Shown here: positions 7,580-15,594 of the stretch, piece after piece | Layout of the letters: the number at the start of each line of letters is the position of its first letter | How positions within the stretch are numbered: the stretch's first letter is position 1 | Origin: Gammaproteobacteria bacterium | GTDB taxonomy: Bacteria > Pseudomonadota > Gammaproteobacteria > UBA4575 | Direction: 5' to 3' | Assembly: GCA_014075255.1 (NCBI GenBank) | Contig: CP046178.1 | Span: 1,017,616 to 1,081,615, forward strand | DNA: 64,000 nt | Position numbers and translations under genes: made by a program | Notes under the pieces: model-generated | The model's database searches: none | Seen by the model: only the letters and a program-made list of their open reading frames with translations | Told to the model about the DNA's origin: nothing

Positions 7580-7677
7580 TAGTTTTTCTTAATACGGAAG
7601 CTATCGGCAAGAAAAATTAATGCAATAGCTAGAACTACTACCAAACTAATTACAAAAAATAAATGATATGTGCTCAT
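7579..7677 (-). CDS. Very small membrane protein, 32 aa
   Basis: A 32-residue frame: MSTYHLF, one hydrophobic segment (FVISLVVVLAIALIFLA), and a basic tail (RIKKN). The ribosome site is weak (GAGAATA). The stop codon is shared with the last base of a dispersed palindrome. The composition is that of a single-span membrane peptide. Not recognised. Confidence 0.4.
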   Translation of the reverse strand: MSTYHLFFVISLVVVLAIALIFLADSFRIKKN

Positions 7678-7697
7678 TATTCTCATTTAATCTTTTG

Positions 7698-7907
7698 TTA
7701 TCTTTGCTGTAATAATCGCTTAGCTAACATGCATGCTACTTCACGAGGCTGATCAGCATAAGTCAGCACAAACGTTTTAGCACCTAAGCGTTCGTGTTTT
7801 ACTAAGATCTTTCTCGTACCTTCAGGACCGACTGAGGTTACCTTGAATTCATAACCATCTACGATGACGATGGTGTTTAGTTGTGGTAATTTATATTGAT
7901 CATTCAT
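7698..7907 (-). CDS. Hypothetical protein, 69 aa
   Basis: A 69-residue protein with GGAG a few bases upstream of the ATG. Sequence such as NTIVIVDGYEFKVTSVGPEGTRKILVKHERLG suggests a small beta-barrel or SH3-like fold, ending in a basic helix with two Cys-flanking Leu/Arg turns. It is the last gene of the minus-strand accessory run that begins near 14.1 kb. The family is not recognised. Confidence 0.55.
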   Translation of the reverse strand: MNDQYKLPQLNTIVIVDGYEFKVTSVGPEGTRKILVKHERLGAKTFVLTYADQPREVACMLAKRLLQQR

Positions 7908-7973
7908 TTATGACTCCAATATTTGGCGCACCCCAGCCATATTTATATAAGCTTGAATACAACGTACGTGGGT

Positions 7974-8342
7974 TTATTCCGTGTTCTTGCGCATGTTCTT
8001 TATAGTGTTTTCTGACCCGGTTATAAGTGTGAAACATTTTTTGTAATCGAGCGTTAAGTCCCCTCCGTGCATTGCTTGCTTGAACTGCTTAGGTGTGGAA
8101 AAAGCTTTGGTAATTTCACGTACCTGCATAGCCGACTCGTGCTCTTGCGCGCTTACGCTCGCTCTGTGCTGCTCGGCTGGCATCGTGATTATTTTTTCCA
8201 GCAAGCACTCTTTCTTTTTTTCCATCATCGCTATCCAGCCTTTACTCAGTGACAAATAAAATACATACTTGCATTCATATGCATTAATTTCGTGAGCCAC
8301 AGTGCAATACACAGTAAAGTTAATGCTTTCGTATTCGCGCAC
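7974..8342 (-). CDS. Hypothetical protein, 122 aa
   Basis: Read from a GTG at 8342; an internal MetMet near 8225-8228 could be the true start and would give about 84 residues. The C-terminal two-thirds is charged and helical (EKKKECLLEKIITMPAEQHRAS, KAFSTPKQFKQAMHGG). No motif is recognised. It belongs to the same minus-strand accessory run as its neighbours. Confidence 0.45.
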   Translation of the reverse strand: MREYESINFTVYCTVAHEINAYECKYVFYLSLSKGWIAMMEKKKECLLEKIITMPAEQHRASVSAQEHESAMQVREITKAFSTPKQFKQAMHGGDLTLDYKKCFTLITGSENTIKNMRKNTE

Positions 8343-8494
8343 CTACTCCATAAGCTCTATATAACCGATGTCACGTTACGATCACACCGTGGTGTTTTAC
8401 ATATCATTGAATACGCCATCGTTAATAAACTCTTTTCATAGTTATTACGGGTGACCCAAGATAATTAACAACTCGTTTGTTCGCTCTTGTTCAC

Positions 8495-8710
8495 TTAAAA
8501 TGTCTTGCAGCAAAAAGCGATGTAAAACTGTATTTTTAAGTTCGCTACACACGCATCCTGCGCAGGATGATCTTTACAGTCGTTATGAAACTGAGCGTGA
8601 GATTCTTCCAGTTCCACTTGATACGAATCCTCCTCAGCAAGTACGTGAGCTGAGGAAGACCCAAGAACCACGCTTATTACAACGCTCTTAAGTACAAGGT
8701 GAACACTCAT
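8495..8710 (-). CDS. Small secreted Cys-containing protein, 71 aa
   Basis: A Sec signal peptide (LKSVVISVVLGSSSAHVLAEE, cleavage after Ala) is followed by an acidic mature part of about 45 residues with Cys at DCKDHPAQDACVANL and CCKTF, a likely periplasmic disulfide peptide. Its start overlaps the end of the gene at 8707-9057 by four bases, so it is translationally coupled. Not recognised. Confidence 0.55.
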   Translation of the reverse strand: MSVHLVLKSVVISVVLGSSSAHVLAEEDSYQVELEESHAQFHNDCKDHPAQDACVANLKIQFYIAFCCKTF

Positions 8711-9057
8711 AAATATTCCCTTATGTTGTTGAGTAATTCTGCAATCGAGATAGAATCTTTTTGCCCTAGCTTAAGCTTCTCAGCTACATTGCTGGCATAA
8801 AACTCTTCATCTGCATTAAACCAATAGAAATTGTGATGCAAGACACCGACTAACATCTTGTTGTTAGAATCCCCACCAATAGGCAAGCGTCCTATTTGTA
8901 TGTGTGTGCAACTAATCATTAGCACAAACTCGCTCTGTTCGTCATGTGCATAACCGAATGTCACGGGAGTTTCATCACTTAACATTGCAGCGATTAACTG
9001 TGCATCATTCTTGTTCATTATGCGTGATGAATGTAATACTGTTTCTTCTAACATCAT
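8707..9057 (-). CDS. Hypothetical protein, about 116 aa
   Basis: The start at 9057 is chosen because its ATGA overlaps the stop of the upstream membrane protein, a sign of coupled translation; the longer frame back to 9105 would add a His-rich shadow peptide. The protein is soluble and alpha/beta-like (AQLIAAMLSDETPVTFGYAHDEQSEFVLMISC) with a helical end (KDSISIAELLNNIREYL). Unknown function; part of the coupled set 9191-8495. Confidence 0.55.
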   Translation of the reverse strand: MMLEETVLHSSRIMNKNDAQLIAAMLSDETPVTFGYAHDEQSEFVLMISCTHIQIGRLPIGGDSNNKMLVGVLHHNFYWFNADEEFYASNVAEKLKLGQKDSISIAELLNNIREYL

Positions 9058-9191
9058 TTGATCATCATAATAGTGAATGCAATGATGGTGATGATAATGA
9101 ACCAATTCATTGTGCTCGTTGTTTTCTTAAATCGCTCTTCAAACTTGTTAAGGCGATTCTGATTTAGCTGCTCTCTAGATTGTTCACTCAT
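9054..9191 (-). CDS. Small C-tail membrane protein, 45 aa
   Basis: Starting at the ATG at 9191 (preceded by AAGGGAAG), it encodes about 28 basic, Gln/Asn-rich residues followed by one hydrophobic span (NWFIIITIIAFTIMMI) at the very C-terminus. This topology is that of a tail-anchored inner-membrane protein. It overlaps the next gene by ATGA. Not recognised. Confidence 0.5.
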   Translation of the reverse strand: MSEQSREQLNQNRLNKFEERFKKTTSTMNWFIIITIIAFTIMMIK

Positions 9192-9348
9192 GGCTATCTT
9201 CCCTTGCTTTACAATTCCTATGGTTGTGCGGGTAATACGCACCGTTAAACAAATACTGTTTGCCTTGTTTCTCTAAAATTAATTTACGGTTACAAAGTTA
9301 CCGCTACGGCTGCGATTATTATTTTCATATCAACTCCTATTCCTATTT

Positions 9349-9392
9349 AAAAAAACCGTGCAAGGGTACTAAGTCATCCTTGTCTTGCACGG
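9349..9392 (-). terminator. Rho-independent terminator of the exported-protein run
   Basis: CCGTGCAAG (9356-9364) pairs perfectly with CTTGCACGG (9384-9392), with an inner AAGG/CCTT pair; on the minus strand it is followed by seven T. It lies just downstream of the alpha/beta hydrolase gene (stop at 9424) and should end the transcript that begins near the MerR gene. Confidence 0.8.
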
Positions 9393-9423
9393 CGTAGTTT
9401 TCGCCATGGGGAATGACGAATTC

Positions 9424-10902
9424 TTATCTCAGTTCGATCTCCTTAAAGGTTCCTAGTCTTGGGACCTCAACGACCGTGCCGCCGTAACGAATTCGAGGCG
9501 CAACACCGCTTGGACATCCAAAGGCACTGCGACAGAAACAGCCACGGGTATTAGTACTAAACAGATACTTGCCATTGCGGATCTTCTGGCCGACATTGGT
9601 AATGATGTTATTGAGTGCAACGTCTACGTTGCGAATATCAGGACACTCCCAATTTCCAACGCTGCCATTGAGCCACCATTGCTTGCTACGATTCTTGCCT
9701 TCAAAGGTGGAACAGGTTCCACTTCCGCATGAAATACAAAAAGAAGCGGGTCGGGCTGAGATCGCTACCCAGCCATTAGGGCGCACGGTGCCACTGGTAA
9801 CCATGTTAATTAGATCCGGTTGTCCAGCACGGAAGTTATAGGTAAAGGTACCCGTCTCCTCTTGCATGACATTGCTACGATTGATTCGTACCTGCCCGCC
9901 TAACGTTGCCACATGATCCGCATGCCATGCCGAGGGTCCGACAAAGCCTGGATTGTTAGGACGGATGCGATAGCTCATCGTGACCGGTCCATTCAATCGT
10001 GAATGATTCTCTCGGTCATCCATATTGGATGAACCATTCCCCCACGTACCGTTACAGGTCGGGGCAATACATTCACGCACAAGATCCGTACCTGCCACAG
10101 CCATGTCACTCTTAACCTTGGCCACGATATTGGGCTCAAACAAATACACTTCGTTGATCCCGTGGCGAAGCCACCCATCTTTTGTATCCGTGGATAGCGA
10201 GAAGATGTTGGCAGGCAAGATGTTGTTAAGCACTGCGCGAACCAGTTGGATAGCGCGGTCATTCGTACCCGTCACATAGCGACCACCATTGGCCACCGTG
10301 GGGGTGATGCTCGCCATCTGAAACACTTGCGTGCAGTTATTGGTTTCCGTATTGCTCGTAACTTCAGTTTGAGCCATGCGGTTATACACAAGGTTCACAT
10401 AAGCCGTACCTTCTGAGTGACCCACTAGCAGGATCTTCTGGTAGGGGTTTGCAGTACGACCAGCATTAATGATGCCCATCCAACGCTCCACATCGATGGT
10501 GGCACTAGAGGGCAGTGAGGCAATTTGGCCTTGTAATGCTTGGAACAGCGTTTGGATCGCAGTGGGGACTACTTTAATCGTGCCGTAAAACACACCCCAG
10601 AAATAGGTAGTGGGTTTCATGCCGACACGGGTAGCCTCGGTGACTACTGCATCCGACTCCCATAGATCGCTTAGTAATCCAAGCGGTACGCCAGCCGTAG
10701 CATTGTGGAGCAAGCGAGTGCTGCCTGCCGGCCTGCCATGCATGACATCTAGCTTGCCTGGGACTCTATCTGCTTTAGCCTTTTTAGTTTGAATCCCATT
10801 GATATAATAGATTTGAACGTCACTAAGATTTGCTATGCAGATCGACGGTGATAGCAGTGCTGCTAGTACCAGTAGCAGCGCTGCACCTTTTATCTGTTTC
10901 AT
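9424..10902 (-). CDS. Exported alpha/beta-hydrolase (lipase-like) protein
   Basis: The start at 10902 is chosen because it gives a signal peptide (MKQIKGAALLLVLAALLSPS, then ICIA). The mature protein of about 468 residues has a lipase/esterase nucleophile elbow, ILLVGHSEGTAY, with Ser163 in G-H-S-E-G. A Cys-rich segment (CISCGSGTCSTF and later CFCRSAFGC) follows in the C-terminal third. Substrate is unknown; GHSEG is typical of carboxyl-ester hydrolases in the periplasm or outside the cell. It is the last large gene of the MerR-headed run and precedes the terminator at 9349-9392. Confidence 0.7.
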   Translation of the reverse strand: MKQIKGAALLLVLAALLSPSICIANLSDVQIYYINGIQTKKAKADRVPGKLDVMHGRPAGSTRLLHNATAGVPLGLLSDLWESDAVVTEATRVGMKPTTYFWGVFYGTIKVVPTAIQTLFQALQGQIASLPSSATIDVERWMGIINAGRTANPYQKILLVGHSEGTAYVNLVYNRMAQTEVTSNTETNNCTQVFQMASITPTVANGGRYVTGTNDRAIQLVRAVLNNILPANIFSLSTDTKDGWLRHGINEVYLFEPNIVAKVKSDMAVAGTDLVRECIAPTCNGTWGNGSSNMDDRENHSRLNGPVTMSYRIRPNNPGFVGPSAWHADHVATLGGQVRINRSNVMQEETGTFTYNFRAGQPDLINMVTSGTVRPNGWVAISARPASFCISCGSGTCSTFEGKNRSKQWWLNGSVGNWECPDIRNVDVALNNIITNVGQKIRNGKYLFSTNTRGCFCRSAFGCPSGVAPRIRYGGTVVEVPRLGTFKEIELR

Positions 10903-11311
10903 AATAATAGCCTCCTGATGCGAGATACTTCTCGCCATCTTTAAGGTAAATGGTAAAGCGTGAGTCACCACCGAAAGACTCTGCGAGTCCTTTAGCTGTG
11001 ATGTCTACCACGCCAATAATTTTGAATACGTCTTTACGTGTCACGACGAAGTCGTGATCCTCAATGTGATACTGATAACCAGGAATATATTTGTAGTCCT
11101 TCAAGCGATCGTCTTGGCCACCTAGGATCTGTCTGCTTCCTTGGTTGTAGCCTTTGACCTCTTTAACAAAACAAATCTTTTTGCCAAGGTCTGCATGGTC
11201 CTCGTGTATGTCGATGACATAACGATTAGTAATGACATCCATTGCAAGACGAGGCGCACAAGCTGTGAGCAAGCTTGTTATCAACATCAATAGGATCACT
11301 CTTACTGACAC
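10823..11311 (-). CDS. Lipoprotein, about 162 aa
   Basis: The GTG at 11311 is preferred: GGAGG lies ten bases upstream and it yields a lipoprotein signal (VILLMLITSLLTAC). The mature domain is charged and beta-rich (YVIDIHEDHADLGKKICFV, GYQYHIEDHDFVVTRKDVF). It overlaps the stop of the upstream gene by about ten bases and the start of the hydrolase by about eighty, so all three look translationally coupled. Not recognised. Confidence 0.65.
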   Translation of the reverse strand: MSVRVILLMLITSLLTACAPRLAMDVITNRYVIDIHEDHADLGKKICFVKEVKGYNQGSRQILGGQDDRLKDYKYIPGYQYHIEDHDFVVTRKDVFKIIGVVDITAKGLAESFGGDSRFTIYLKDGEKYLASGGYYYETDKRCSAATGTSSTAITVDLHSKS

Positions 11312-12435
11312 GGTGGCGGTACCTCCGCGAGTGTTGCATGTTGTGATTGAAGATGACTCCAATACGCACGACTTCTAACGGGGTTGTTCAATACTTGAGG
11401 CAACAAGAAGTCAGAACCACGTACATCACCAAGCTCCGTCATGCCTTCAAGACATGCCTCTTTGCTTGAGATGATCCGTTCAGCCGCTTGTGTTACCACC
11501 GGTACACCGGGAGAGGAAAGCAATGCTTGGTAACCTTTGGCCATCTCTGCATAGTGAATCCGTGCCGGTAAACTTTGGGTGTGTCCAATGATGGAGAACT
11601 CTGCATCATCACGAATACCGTCGGCATCCATGTCTTTACCTGCGAGATCGTTATCATCCGTTGGGAACGGTGGCAGCATGCAGGTACGTCTGGATTTTAA
11701 GAAAAAGGCAGGAAACTCACAGGCAAGTGTAGGTGCATCAATAGGATGCTCTTGCACATAGTTCTCACAGATCGTTGCACAGTCTGGTAAGCATTCGCGT
11801 CTGATGACGACTCCTACATTATTACTGCATACCTCAGACTCACCCTCACAGGTGTTTGCCTGACACACCTTGGTGATGTCGGTGTAGGGTGAACCCGAAC
11901 AACCCGTCGGGGGTTTCCAGGCAGTACAAAAAAAAGCTGGATACTGACATGCACATCGATTGTTAGGGTTATACACCGTGGTCCCTGGGTTTCGATTCAA
12001 TACCGTAGCGTATTGTGCCACCGGGGTGAACGCGCCTTCATGCCCGCTATCTGGATTCAGTTGCATGATGAAGTGCTGACCATAGACAGGACTGGCAAAG
12101 GGTCCAAGATCAGCAAGGCGAATCACAAACGTGGTAGCCGAGGTGTTTCCCGGTGGTGTATTAAAATTAAAGTATTTACGTGAAGTATCAATATGATCCA
12201 GCACGCCTTCATCGGTGCTGAAGGTGCCAGGACGGAACCACATAAAGGCTCTGAATTGTCCCGAGGTGACAGGATCACCGGCCGGTACACTCACGCGTAT
12301 GGTGACATTCATCGCATTACCTTGCTGCTCGAAGGCGCGATCAATGGTGACAGTTGGTATAGCATGTCCTTGTGATACTCCTAATATCCATATCATTAAC
12401 AACCAACCTATCATCGATAGGTTTTTTACTTTCAT
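11302..12435 (-). CDS. Exported Cys-rich protein with a TSP3-like calcium motif
   Basis: A 377-residue protein with a signal peptide (LSMIGWLLMIWILGVSQGHA). Residues 27-150 look like a beta-sandwich (TVTIDRAFEQQGNAMNVTIRVSV). Residues 155-245 hold about 14 Cys, as in CACQYPAFFCTAW and CLPDCATICENY. Then DDNDLAGKDMDADGIRDDAE resembles a calcium-binding thrombospondin-3 turn. The C-terminal part is helical. It is probably extracellular or outer-surface. It is a member of the MerR-headed operon; no homologue recognised. Confidence 0.65.
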   Translation of the reverse strand: MKVKNLSMIGWLLMIWILGVSQGHAIPTVTIDRAFEQQGNAMNVTIRVSVPAGDPVTSGQFRAFMWFRPGTFSTDEGVLDHIDTSRKYFNFNTPPGNTSATTFVIRLADLGPFASPVYGQHFIMQLNPDSGHEGAFTPVAQYATVLNRNPGTTVYNPNNRCACQYPAFFCTAWKPPTGCSGSPYTDITKVCQANTCEGESEVCSNNVGVVIRRECLPDCATICENYVQEHPIDAPTLACEFPAFFLKSRRTCMLPPFPTDDNDLAGKDMDADGIRDDAEFSIIGHTQSLPARIHYAEMAKGYQALLSSPGVPVVTQAAERIISSKEACLEGMTELGDVRGSDFLLPQVLNNPVRSRAYWSHLQSQHATLAEVPPPCQ

Positions 12436-12468
12436 AGTCTCTCCTCCCCAATTGAGGGTAATTACAAC

Positions 12469-12942
12469 CTAGATCACCTGTATGCCATCTATGAGCAACT
12501 TGGTGATGTCCCCTTTCTCTTTACCCACATAACAATGTGCACTGATTTTGGTAGCGTCTTGTTCATCGTTACTGGTTTTAATAGTGCGATCCCACATAAA
12601 TATAAAATGATCGACGTCTTGCAGGATGCCAGTGTCTGGGATCTCGATGCCGTTAAGCATCATGGAGACGATCTGATCTTTGCAGACCTCCATCATCATC
12701 TTCATATGATTGTTATCAGGCTTATTCGCGGGCAACACTTCATCTGGCATGATCGGTGTGAGCTGTTCTGGATCAATCTCATCTTGTGCATCCTCGCCAT
12801 GGAGGGTTGTTGCACACAAGAGAAGTAATAAGATGAGCCTGCTCAGGGTTGGGGCTAGACAGGCTCGGACCACGGTAATTTCTTGTGGGTCATACCATGG
12901 CTGGGGACGCGGTTTAAACACAGTCTTGTACAATTTCATCAT
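12469..12942 (-). CDS. Hypothetical exported or anchored protein, 157 aa
   Basis: The N-terminal 30 residues are basic, followed by a hydrophobic stretch (LSRLILLLLLCATTLHGED) that could be a late signal peptide or anchor if translation starts internally. The mature part is acidic with two Cys (MMEVCKDQIVSMM and SAHCYVG). It overlaps the upstream lipoprotein gene by 29 bases. Same operon; unknown function. Confidence 0.55.
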   Translation of the reverse strand: MMKLYKTVFKPRPQPWYDPQEITVVRACLAPTLSRLILLLLLCATTLHGEDAQDEIDPEQLTPIMPDEVLPANKPDNNHMKMMMEVCKDQIVSMMLNGIEIPDTGILQDVDHFIFMWDRTIKTSNDEQDATKISAHCYVGKEKGDITKLLIDGIQVI

Positions 12943-13438
12943 ATAAACTCTTTGTAATTATGTAGAGCACGTTCTCCACATCAGTTAGATGCAGTTCCAC
13001 GTATTCATTGTTGGCGTCGTTGTTTAGTTTCTCGGTGTTAGCCGGGGGATCGGGGGCTAAGAACGCACTCACCACATCAAAGGATGTATTGATGGGAAAG
13101 CTCACCCCAAACATCACCCCCACCGGTAATGTTTTATCTACATCGTTATTCACATCATTAATGAATGCTTGGTTCACAATGGAGCGATGCACGCTATAAC
13201 TTGTAGGGATGTCGCTCAATCTGAGCGCATCTCCATTCACAATGGAGACGAGCACCACTTGCGAAAAACAGCGGGCTTCGCCCGTGTCAGCAAAGTCGGT
13301 GATCACTCCCGGTTCATCTGGACTGGCTACCTGCCAGCATGCTTGAAGCATGAGCACTAGCACTACAATACTGAGTGGTTTCAGATTGCTTTTTGCGAAA
13401 GCGAATAATCGCGTCCACACATTTTTTATGCATTCCAT
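12914..13438 (-). CDS. Lipoprotein, 174 aa
   Basis: A lipoprotein signal appears after a short charged lead (SIVVLVLMLQACWQ, lipidated Cys near residue 34). The remaining 140 residues are probably an alpha/beta periplasmic domain (GEARCFSQVVLVSIVNGDALRLS, VGVMFGVSFPINTSFDVVSAF). A GGGGG-type ribosome site lies upstream of the ATG. It overlaps the 91-residue gene by 125 bases. Not recognised. Confidence 0.6.
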   Translation of the reverse strand: MECIKNVWTRLFAFAKSNLKPLSIVVLVLMLQACWQVASPDEPGVITDFADTGEARCFSQVVLVSIVNGDALRLSDIPTSYSVHRSIVNQAFINDVNNDVDKTLPVGVMFGVSFPINTSFDVVSAFLAPDPPANTEKLNNDANNEYVELHLTDVENVLYIITKSLYDEIVQDCV

Positions 13439-13589
13439 TACCGCCCCCTTGTTTGTGTAGGTAGATCTCCAAGATCTCTAGCTCGCGTCCATGTATAGGT
13501 CGCTGCTTGTTGGCTTCTAAATGCAGGTCCACTAATCCTCGAAAACCAACCGGGTTATAGATTCGATGTTTTAATGTAGCTGCCTCCAT
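13314..13589 (-). CDS. Small hypothetical protein at the head of the operon, 91 aa
   Basis: The first 65 residues look genuine (HRIYNPVGFRGLVDLHLEAN, RELEILEIYLHKQGGG), basic and helical; the rest overlaps the lipoprotein gene in another frame and may be less constrained. It lies 30 bases after the MerR gene and is read the same way. Not recognised. Confidence 0.45.
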   Translation of the reverse strand: MEAATLKHRIYNPVGFRGLVDLHLEANKQRPIHGRELEILEIYLHKQGGGNGMHKKCVDAIIRFRKKQSETTQYCSASAHASSMLAGSQSR

Positions 13590-13619
13590 ATATATTCCTT
13601 CATGTGTTTGATTATTTTT

Positions 13620-14066
13620 TTATCGTTTACCGCCTTGTACAATATTCAAATGCGCTTCATGCTTGATATGTGAGAATAGGTAATTCATAAACTCACACTC
13701 ACAAGTTGGATCCCCATCACAAATCTTGATGATCTCCAACAACACTGCACGACTTTCCTTCATCTGATCTATCTCTACACTGATCTCTTCTAGTCGTGTC
13801 AGTGCTTCCAACCTCACAAACTCCTTTGCGTGTGTAGTCTCAGAGTATTCCAATACACGTTTGATTTTCTCTAAGGTGAACCCTAATGCTTGTGAAGCTT
13901 GTATAAATCGACATCGGGCAAAACACAGATCCCCATACATCCGATGTCCAGCATCGTTGCGTCCAGGAGAAAGTAATCCAGCTTGCTCCCACACGAGCAA
14001 TGTATCTCGGCCAATACCAAGCTCTACGGCAATCTGGCCACGCTTCATCAATTTCATAAATGCCAC
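13620..14066 (-). CDS. MerR-family transcriptional regulator (regulator A)
   Basis: A 148-residue protein with the MerR plan: winged helix-turn-helix (about residues 8-45, MKRGQIAVELGIGRDTLLVWEQAGLL, shortened here in meaning only to the HTH), a second DNA-contact wing with R.Y, the helix ALGFTLEKIKRVLEY, a dimerisation coiled coil, and a C-terminal metal-like loop CDGDPTCEC (about 119-127). In metal-sensing MerR proteins a Cys-x7-Cys loop at this place binds the ion; here three Cys suggest a metal or thiol-reactive effector. It heads the run of exported proteins. Dyads containing CCTAGG at 14157-14166 and 16103-16118 are possible operators. Confidence 0.85.
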   Translation of the reverse strand: MAFMKLMKRGQIAVELGIGRDTLLVWEQAGLLSPGRNDAGHRMYGDLCFARCRFIQASQALGFTLEKIKRVLEYSETTHAKEFVRLEALTRLEEISVEIDQMKESRAVLLEIIKICDGDPTCECEFMNYLFSHIKHEAHLNIVQGGKR

Positions 14067-14156
14067 CTTTCAACATAACCATTTCTCTTGGAAACAATTG
14101 AAGTTGTTAATTAAAGCGTTAGACGCAGGTACAACCGCAAGTACTTTGTGGCTATA

Positions 14157-14166
14157 GACCTAGGTC
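14157..14166. promoter_or_regulatory. GACCTAGGTC dyad, possible operator of regulator A
   Basis: A perfect 10-base palindrome 90 bases upstream of regulator A. No clean -35/-10 pair is visible around it. A longer dyad with the same CCTAGG core sits in a MerR-spaced promoter at 16095-16125. Confidence 0.3.
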
Positions 14167-14339
14167 CAACATCCATGTTTTTTGTGAACTTGGTCACACT
14201 TTGTTCAAAATGTGACCAAATTGTCATTAAATTTAGAATAAGTCTAAATTCCTAAAAATCTAGACCCAAACCTTTATCCACTCATTACACCCATAAGGGA
14301 ATATCTGCGATAAATGAAATTTAAATATTTACAGCGAAC

Positions 14340-14450
14340 TTAAGGACAATGATGATGATCAAAGATAAAGCCCGCCCCATAGCCGATCAAAAACACCACC
14401 CACAAAAACGAAAACATCACGCTGCCTACTGCATCAAAGAATTTCATCAT
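14340..14450 (-). CDS. Very small membrane protein with His tail, 36 aa
   Basis: A 36-residue frame with AAAGGAG before the ATG at 14450. It has a single hydrophobic span (VMFSFLWVVFLIGYGAGFIF) followed by DHHHCP, a potential metal-binding end. Its ATG overlaps the stop of the broken gene upstream (14447-14781), implying coupling. Near regulator A, the HHHC end fits a metal-related theme, but that is inference. Confidence 0.6.
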   Translation of the reverse strand: MMKFFDAVGSVMFSFLWVVFLIGYGAGFIFDHHHCP

Positions 14451-14781
14451 GAGTAAACTCCTTTGACCTGCTTGCCAGTAATTTGCATAGCAAATAGACA
14501 AACATCTTTGATCTCATCACACAGTAAAGAATCTTTAAGGAGATTGGATATCGTGCCTAAGAATTGATTAACACGAATAGTTTCTATATCAGGATCCCAA
14601 CAATCCCCGTGCTGTACCTCTTGAAGTCTTCGGGCCTCTTGTAAACAATCTCGACAATCTGGCGGCTGTCTTTACCTGATAATTCTATAATTCAGGAGTG
14701 AACCTAACCCCATTCCTAATCCCAGGGAGAATCCAGGTGTTAGCAAGGAGAGAATAAATGCTTGATTTAAGGATAGCTTTT
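14447..14781 (-). pseudogene. Small membrane protein gene, 5'-truncated at the tRNA-Gly scar and with an in-frame stop
   Basis: One continuous minus-strand frame runs from the tRNA-Gly fragment to 14447. It encodes a membrane-like start (KKLSLNQAFILSLLTPGF), then a TAA at 14672-14674, then about 74 sensible codons with Cys pairs (PDCRDC, later CW and CDEIKDVC). No start codon remains; the upstream part runs into the tRNA fragment. I infer a gene truncated by integration at the tRNA site and then broken by a nonsense mutation. The family is not recognised. Confidence 0.4.
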
Positions 14782-14819
14782 TGGAGCGGGAAACGAGATT
14801 CGAACTCGCGACCCCAACC
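14782..14819 (-). other. tRNA-Gly 3' fragment (probable attachment-site scar)
   Basis: On the minus strand this 38-base stretch equals the 3' end of a typical proteobacterial tRNA-Gly(GCC): the T-arm with GTTCGAATC, the acceptor strand TTCCCGC and the terminal TCCA. The 5' half of a tRNA is absent; sequence to the right does not fold as one. A 3' fragment with CCA is the usual attachment remnant left by elements that integrate in tRNA genes. By orientation the element should extend to the right, with the intact tRNA at its far end, but no tRNA-Gly is seen in the window. Confidence 0.7.
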
Positions 14820-14871
14820 GATTAGCAAGCGTCACGAGTTAAGATTACGAATACTTAAAAGCACGCCTTAA

Positions 14872-15594
14872 TCACTGTGATGATAGTTGGCTAATATCTT
14901 TTTGTCTTTTCACAACGCTTTTGCAGAAATGTAGAGCAGTGTCGAGTAATACAAGATCAGCGAGCTCATAGATATGTCGTCTGCGTTGGTCATCCATTTT
15001 GGCTTGTAGAATTCCAGCTCCCATCAATATTTTGATGTTTCCGGGCGTCTCACAATCAAAAGCAACGGTTTCTCTTAATCTTAATTGATCTTCGGCTGGC
15101 TTACTCAGATGAGCACCGCCCAGATAGTTTACATGAAACTTAATAAAGTCATACCTAGAAAACTGCGAGCCTTGATGTACGCACATGCATTGATCGATAA
15201 ATTTTTTCGGCTTAGCGTTAGTTTCTTTAACTTTAATTTTGCGAGGTGCTCTATTCTTTTTCTTGGTGGGTGTTGTGGTGTTCGGTGGCATGCCAAATTC
15301 AATGCCATTAAATATAATACGTTCTAACCAAAATAGATTTACATTTAACGCTAGAGCTTGTGTATTTACTTCTGAATGGGAGTAACGAAACAGAATAGGT
15401 TTGAACTTCTGCAGAATTAAATGGTTTTGGATGATATCAATATCGCCATGTACCAAATGTCTGCGCAGGATCGGGCCGTACTTGGTGCGAATGTTTTGCG
15501 GTGAGTGTTTTTGCAGCAGAATGTCGAGACACATTCCTTCACTCTCTTCTAGCAAAATAGCCGCAACTTCTTTTATATCTACTGAGCCTGCCAT
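14872..15594 (-). CDS. Hypothetical protein, 240 aa
   Basis: A soluble 240-residue protein. Residues 1-95 are helical with winged-helix-like spacing (EVAAILLEESEGMCLDILLQ, KYGPILRRHLVHGDIDII). A Lys/Thr-rich linker (about 105-133) joins a C-terminal helical domain with several His and Cys (CMCVHQGSQFSRYDFIKFHV). The two-domain layout with a basic linker would suit nucleic-acid binding, but I recognise no family. It begins the stretch right of the tRNA-Gly scar. Confidence 0.5.
   Translation of the reverse strand: MAGSVDIKEVAAILLEESEGMCLDILLQKHSPQNIRTKYGPILRRHLVHGDIDIIQNHLILQKFKPILFRYSHSEVNTQALALNVNLFWLERIIFNGIEFGMPPNTTTPTKKKNRAPRKIKVKETNAKPKKFIDQCMCVHQGSQFSRYDFIKFHVNYLGGAHLSKPAEDQLRLRETVAFDCETPGNIKILMGAGILQAKMDDQRRRHIYELADLVLLDTALHFCKSVVKRQKDISQLSSQ

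Noticed and set aside
7419-7610. 63-residue frame across the composite repeat
   Set aside because: It is made largely of the palindromes translated in sequence; similar spurious peptides arise wherever this repeat occurs.
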